Shown: positions 60,839-64,000 of the stretch, one piece after another
Position numbering within the stretch: the first letter of the stretch is position 1
Layout: the number at the start of each line of letters is the position of its first letter
From: Sphingopyxis indica
GTDB taxonomy: Bacteria > Pseudomonadota > Alphaproteobacteria > Sphingomonadales > Sphingomonadaceae
Length of the DNA stretch: 64,000 bases
Assembly (NCBI RefSeq): GCF_900188185.1
Contig: NZ_FZPA01000008.1
Span: 142,345-206,344, forward strand
Direction of reading: 5' to 3'
The notes under the pieces: model-generated
What the model saw: the letters and a program-made list of their open reading frames with translations, nothing else
What the model was told of the DNA's origin: nothing
Database searches by the model: none
Program-made: the position numbers and the translations under genes

Positions 60839-63800
60839 ATGTCCCGCTTCTTTATTGATCGCCCGATCTTTGCGTGGGTATTGGCTATTGTTGCGATGCT
60901 TGCGGGCGCGCTGGCTATTCGTGCGTTGCCTGTCGCCCAGTTTCCGACGATCGCGCCCCCCGTAATCAAGATCAGCACGCTTTATCCGGGGGCCGATGCC
61001 AAGACGCTGAACGATTCGACCACGGCGGTGATCGAGCAGCAGCTCAAGGGCATCGATCACATGCGCTACTTCCGTTCCACGAGCGATTCGGCAGGCAATC
61101 TGGCGACCAATATCACATTCGAACAGGGCACCGATCCCGACACCGCCCAGGTACAGGTCCAGAACAAGGTCCAACAGGCGATGGCGCTGCTGCCGCCGGA
61201 AGTGCAGCAGCAGGGGGTGAAGGTCGAGAAGTCGTCGTCGGCCTTTGCCTTGATTGTCACGCTGCGCTCGGCCGATGGCAGTCATGACCAGACCGACCTC
61301 GGCGATCTCATGGGCTCGAAGCTACAGGATCCGATCAGCCGCATCACGGGTGTGGGCACGACGCAGATCATCGGCACGCAATACGCAATGCGGGTTTGGG
61401 TGGATCCGATCAAGTTGGCCAATCTTCAGCTGACCTTTGGCGACATCAAGGATGCAATTCGCAAGCAGAACGCTCAGGTCTCGGCAGGCGAGATCGGCAA
61501 TCTTCCTGCCCAGCCGGGGCAAGCGCTCAATGTTACGGTTTCCGCGCAATCGCGCCTGGAACGGCCCGAACAGTTCCGCAACATCCTCTTGCGCACAAAC
61601 CCGGACGGATCGACAGTACGCCTCGGCGATGTCGCGAGGGTGGAAATCGGAGGCGAACTTTACAACTTCGACGCCCGCGTCAATGGCAAGCCTGCCGTGG
61701 GGCTGACCATCACTCTCGCGGCAGGCGCAAACGCTCTCGATACGATTGCAGCAGTGAAGGCCGAAATCGCCAGGCTGTCAAAGGATCTGCCACCCGATAT
61801 CCGGATCGACTATCCATACGACATAACCCCCTTCGTTCAGCTGTCGGTGGAAGAGGTTGTGCACACGCTTATCGAAGCAGTCGTGCTCGTGTTCTTCGTC
61901 ATGCTGTTGTTCCTCCAAAATCTCAGAGCCACGCTCATCCCGACCATTGCAGTGCCAGTCGTCCTGCTGGGCACTTTCGCCATTCTGCTTGCCCTGGGGT
62001 ACTCGATCAACAGCCTGACACTGTTCGGCATGGTGCTGGCGATTGGCCTGCTGGTGGATGACGCCATCGTCGTAGTCGAGAATGTCGAGCGGTTGATACA
62101 GGAGGAGGGACTCTCGCCGGTCGAGGCCGCGCGCAGGTCCATGGATGAACTGAGCGGCGCACTTGTCGGCATCGGCGTGGTAATTGCGGCCGTGTTCTTG
62201 CCGATGGCGTTCTTCGGCGGTTCGGCCGGCATCATCTATCGGCAGTTTTCGATCACGATCGCTACATCGATGGCGCTCTCGGTGGTCGTCGCACTCATTT
62301 TCACGCCCGCACTTTGCGCGACCATCATGAAACCGTCCAATGGCATCCACAACGAACGCAGGGGCTTCTCCGGATGGTTCAACCGGACGTTTGATCGCGG
62401 TATTGAACGCTACGGTGAAGGCGTGCATGCGGTTAACCGGAACTGGAAACGATCAATGATGGTCTATGGGCTCGTCATCGCCGTTCTGGGCATACTATTC
62501 GCGCGCTTACCGGGCGGCTTCCTTCCCGATGAAGACCAAGGCATGATGATGGCCCAAGTGGTGCTGCCGACCGGTTCGACCATGGAACAGACGGCCGATG
62601 TCATGCGCCAGGTTGAAAGCACCTTCCTTTCTGGTGAAAAGGACAATGTAGAAACCGTGTTCAGCGTTGCCGGATTCGACGGCATCGGACAGGGTCAGAA
62701 TGTTGCCGCCGCGTTTCTGAAACTTCGCGACTGGAGCGAGCGGCCTGGAAAGGAAAATACCTCGTCGGCCATTGCCGAGCGGGCCAATAAGGCGCTCGCG
62801 CAAATCCGTGGCGGTACCGCGATATCCTTTATTCCACCGGCCGTATTCGAACTGGGAAATGCAACCGGCTTCAATCTTCAGCTGACCGATAGGGGCGGCC
62901 TTGGACATGACCGGCTGATCGCCGCGCGCGACGAGCTGCTTGAACTGGCTCGAAAGGACCCTGTGTTAACCCAGGTCCGGCCAAGCGGTCTTGAAGACGT
63001 GTCGCAGTTAAAGTTGCATGTAGATCAGGCGCGAGCAGGTGCGCTCGGTCTTGACCAGGGCGACGTGAACGATGCCATCTCGACCGCGCTCGGCGGAAGT
63101 TATGTAAACGACTTTCTCGACCGTGGTCGGGTGAAAAAGGTCATGGTCCAGGCAGATGCTGCCTATCGCAGCAATCCTGCCGACATCGGCGACATCTATG
63201 TCCGGGGCTCATCAAGCCAGATGGTACCGATCTCGGCCATCGCCGACACGAGTTGGGGTTATGGTCCTGCGCGCCTCGAGCGTTACAATGGCCGTCCGGC
63301 TGTCGAAATCCTCGGCGCACCGGCGCCCGGTTACAGCAGCGGCGCGGCAATGAATCGGATGGAGGAACTGGCGAGGCAGCTACCGCCCGGCATAGGCCTC
63401 GAATGGAGCGGCATATCCTATGAAGAGCGTCTCGCAGGAGGGCAGGCCCCGGCGCTCTACGCCCTGTCGATCCTGATCATCTTTCTCGCGCTCGCAGCGC
63501 TCTACGAAAGCTGGTCGGTGCCGTTCGCCGTCATCCTCGTCGTGCCGATCGGTGCCATCGGCGCTCTCATGGCAGCCTGGCTGACCGGTCTGGCCAACGA
63601 CATTTATCTGCAGGTGGGTCTCATCACGACTATTGGTGTGGCGTCAAAGAATGCGATCCTGATCGTCGAGTTCGCGGAGGAAAGAATGCGCGCCGGGCTC
63701 GATGCGGCAACGGCGGTCTACGAGGCGGCGAAGCTGCGCTTGCGCCCGATCCTGATGACCTCTTTGGCATTCGGCTTCGGTGTTCTGCCTCTGGCCTTGT

Positions 63801-63925
63801 CCACCGGTGCGGGATCGGGCGGCCAGAATGCCATCGGCCGAAGTGTTGTCGGAGGCATGTTCACCGCCACAGCGCTCGCCGTCTTCTTCGTGCCGTTGTT
63901 CTTCTTTTGGGAATTATATACTTGA
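60839..63925 (+). CDS. RND multidrug transporter, HAE1 (AcrB) type
   Basis: 1028 residues. 'MSRFFIDRPIFAWVLAIVAM' is the standard AcrB start. TM4 has the proton-relay acids in 'LAIGLLVDDAIVVVENVERL'. 'GGSAGIIYRQFSITIATSMALSVVVALIFTPALCATI' and 'ASKNAILIVEFAEERM' are intact. Exports hydrophobic compounds, not metals. The outer-membrane partner is not encoded in the window. Confidence 0.95.
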   Translation: MSRFFIDRPIFAWVLAIVAMLAGALAIRALPVAQFPTIAPPVIKISTLYPGADAKTLNDSTTAVIEQQLKGIDHMRYFRSTSDSAGNLATNITFEQGTDPDTAQVQVQNKVQQAMALLPPEVQQQGVKVEKSSSAFALIVTLRSADGSHDQTDLGDLMGSKLQDPISRITGVGTTQIIGTQYAMRVWVDPIKLANLQLTFGDIKDAIRKQNAQVSAGEIGNLPAQPGQALNVTVSAQSRLERPEQFRNILLRTNPDGSTVRLGDVARVEIGGELYNFDARVNGKPAVGLTITLAAGANALDTIAAVKAEIARLSKDLPPDIRIDYPYDITPFVQLSVEEVVHTLIEAVVLVFFVMLLFLQNLRATLIPTIAVPVVLLGTFAILLALGYSINSLTLFGMVLAIGLLVDDAIVVVENVERLIQEEGLSPVEAARRSMDELSGALVGIGVVIAAVFLPMAFFGGSAGIIYRQFSITIATSMALSVVVALIFTPALCATIMKPSNGIHNERRGFSGWFNRTFDRGIERYGEGVHAVNRNWKRSMMVYGLVIAVLGILFARLPGGFLPDEDQGMMMAQVVLPTGSTMEQTADVMRQVESTFLSGEKDNVETVFSVAGFDGIGQGQNVAAAFLKLRDWSERPGKENTSSAIAERANKALAQIRGGTAISFIPPAVFELGNATGFNLQLTDRGGLGHDRLIAARDELLELARKDPVLTQVRPSGLEDVSQLKLHVDQARAGALGLDQGDVNDAISTALGGSYVNDFLDRGRVKKVMVQADAAYRSNPADIGDIYVRGSSSQMVPISAIADTSWGYGPARLERYNGRPAVEILGAPAPGYSSGAAMNRMEELARQLPPGIGLEWSGISYEERLAGGQAPALYALSILIIFLALAALYESWSVPFAVILVVPIGAIGALMAAWLTGLANDIYLQVGLITTIGVASKNAILIVEFAEERMRAGLDAATAVYEAAKLRLRPILMTSLAFGFGVLPLALSTGAGSGGQNAIGRSVVGGMFTATALAVFFVPLFFFWELYT

Positions 63926-63937
63926 CTCCCCATTCTC

Positions 63938-64000
63938 CTAATCCTGTTTCTTTCGGCGGCGCTTCACGCGGCGCTCGATCTTCTTTGCCTGCTGGCCTTT
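63938..64000 (-). CDS. Possible C-terminal end of a basic protein (cut by window edge)
   Basis: Minus-strand frame open from the right edge to a TAG at 63938, encoding the very basic tail 'KGQQAKKIERRVKRRRKKQD'. Too short to identify; could be chance. Confidence 0.3.
   Translation of the reverse strand, partial: KGQQAKKIERRVKRRRKKQD

Noticed and set aside
1..64000. CRISPR arrays, rRNA genes and full-length tRNA genes
   Set aside because: No regularly spaced repeats and no rRNA sequence were seen; the only tRNA-like sequence is the 3' fragment at 22357-22406.

Overview
The window looks like alphaproteobacterial DNA, most likely from a sphingomonad. It is GC-rich throughout, the genes are tightly packed with many ATGA start/stop overlaps, and the gene set (Cus and Czc RND pumps, a trb-type conjugation block, DUF736, DUF932 and DUF2493 proteins) is typical of sphingomonad mobile elements. 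The genus is an inference. Nothing here is a housekeeping chromosomal locus; the window appears to be accessory DNA.

Region 1 (1-20538) is a metal-resistance island. It starts inside a CusB-type adaptor carrying a C-terminal CusF-like domain, followed by CusA and a Met-rich CusF-like lipoprotein. Small secreted or membrane proteins and a MAPEG protein follow. Next is a MerR-controlled set (methyltransferase, CDF transporter, Ftr1/PbrT-like permease with a cytochrome c domain), then YnfA. The stretch ends with czcCBA, a DUF190 protein and a P1B-4-type (SPC/HEGST) ATPase. Two near-identical MerR-type promoters with 19-bp spacers sit directly at the starts of the methyltransferase and CDF genes.

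Region 2 (20813-22406) is an integration boundary: a tyrosine integrase on the minus strand followed by a tRNA-Gly(GCC) 3' fragment running from the anticodon arm to CCA. This is most simply the right-hand attachment site of the metal island, placing a second mobile element directly to its right.

Region 3 (about 22650-58030) is the backbone of an integrative conjugative element or plasmid-like element. Its order is DUF932, ParB-like, Toprim protein, DUF2493, cargo, DUF736, small regulators, DUF2840, TraF-like S26 protease, DUF736, lytic transglycosylase, relaxase, VirD4/TraG, RHH protein, trbBCDEJKLFGI, DUF2274, entry-exclusion-like protein and LysR. Cargo interrupts it: a GNAT gene, an IsdG-like haem oxygenase, an eight-gene cluster at 29987-35194, and a DUF6265/AraC/IS-remnant insert at 44.8-47.1 kb. 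Two families of repeated, apparently structured leaders lie upstream of backbone genes; one shows compensatory changes between its two copies.

The most unusual part is 29987-35194. Two convergent operons meet there. One is RHH-like, MazG-like and uracil-DNA-glycosylase-like. The other is ACP-like, XRE, ImmA/IrrE, papain-like protease and a thymidylate-synthase-like protein. I recognise no named system with this composition; a defence or nucleotide-stress role is inference.

Region 4 (58.4-63.9 kb) holds a TetR regulator and an RND multidrug pump (lipoprotein adaptor plus HAE1 transporter). The same TGAGCGCTCA-centred operator lies upstream of both tetR and the pump.
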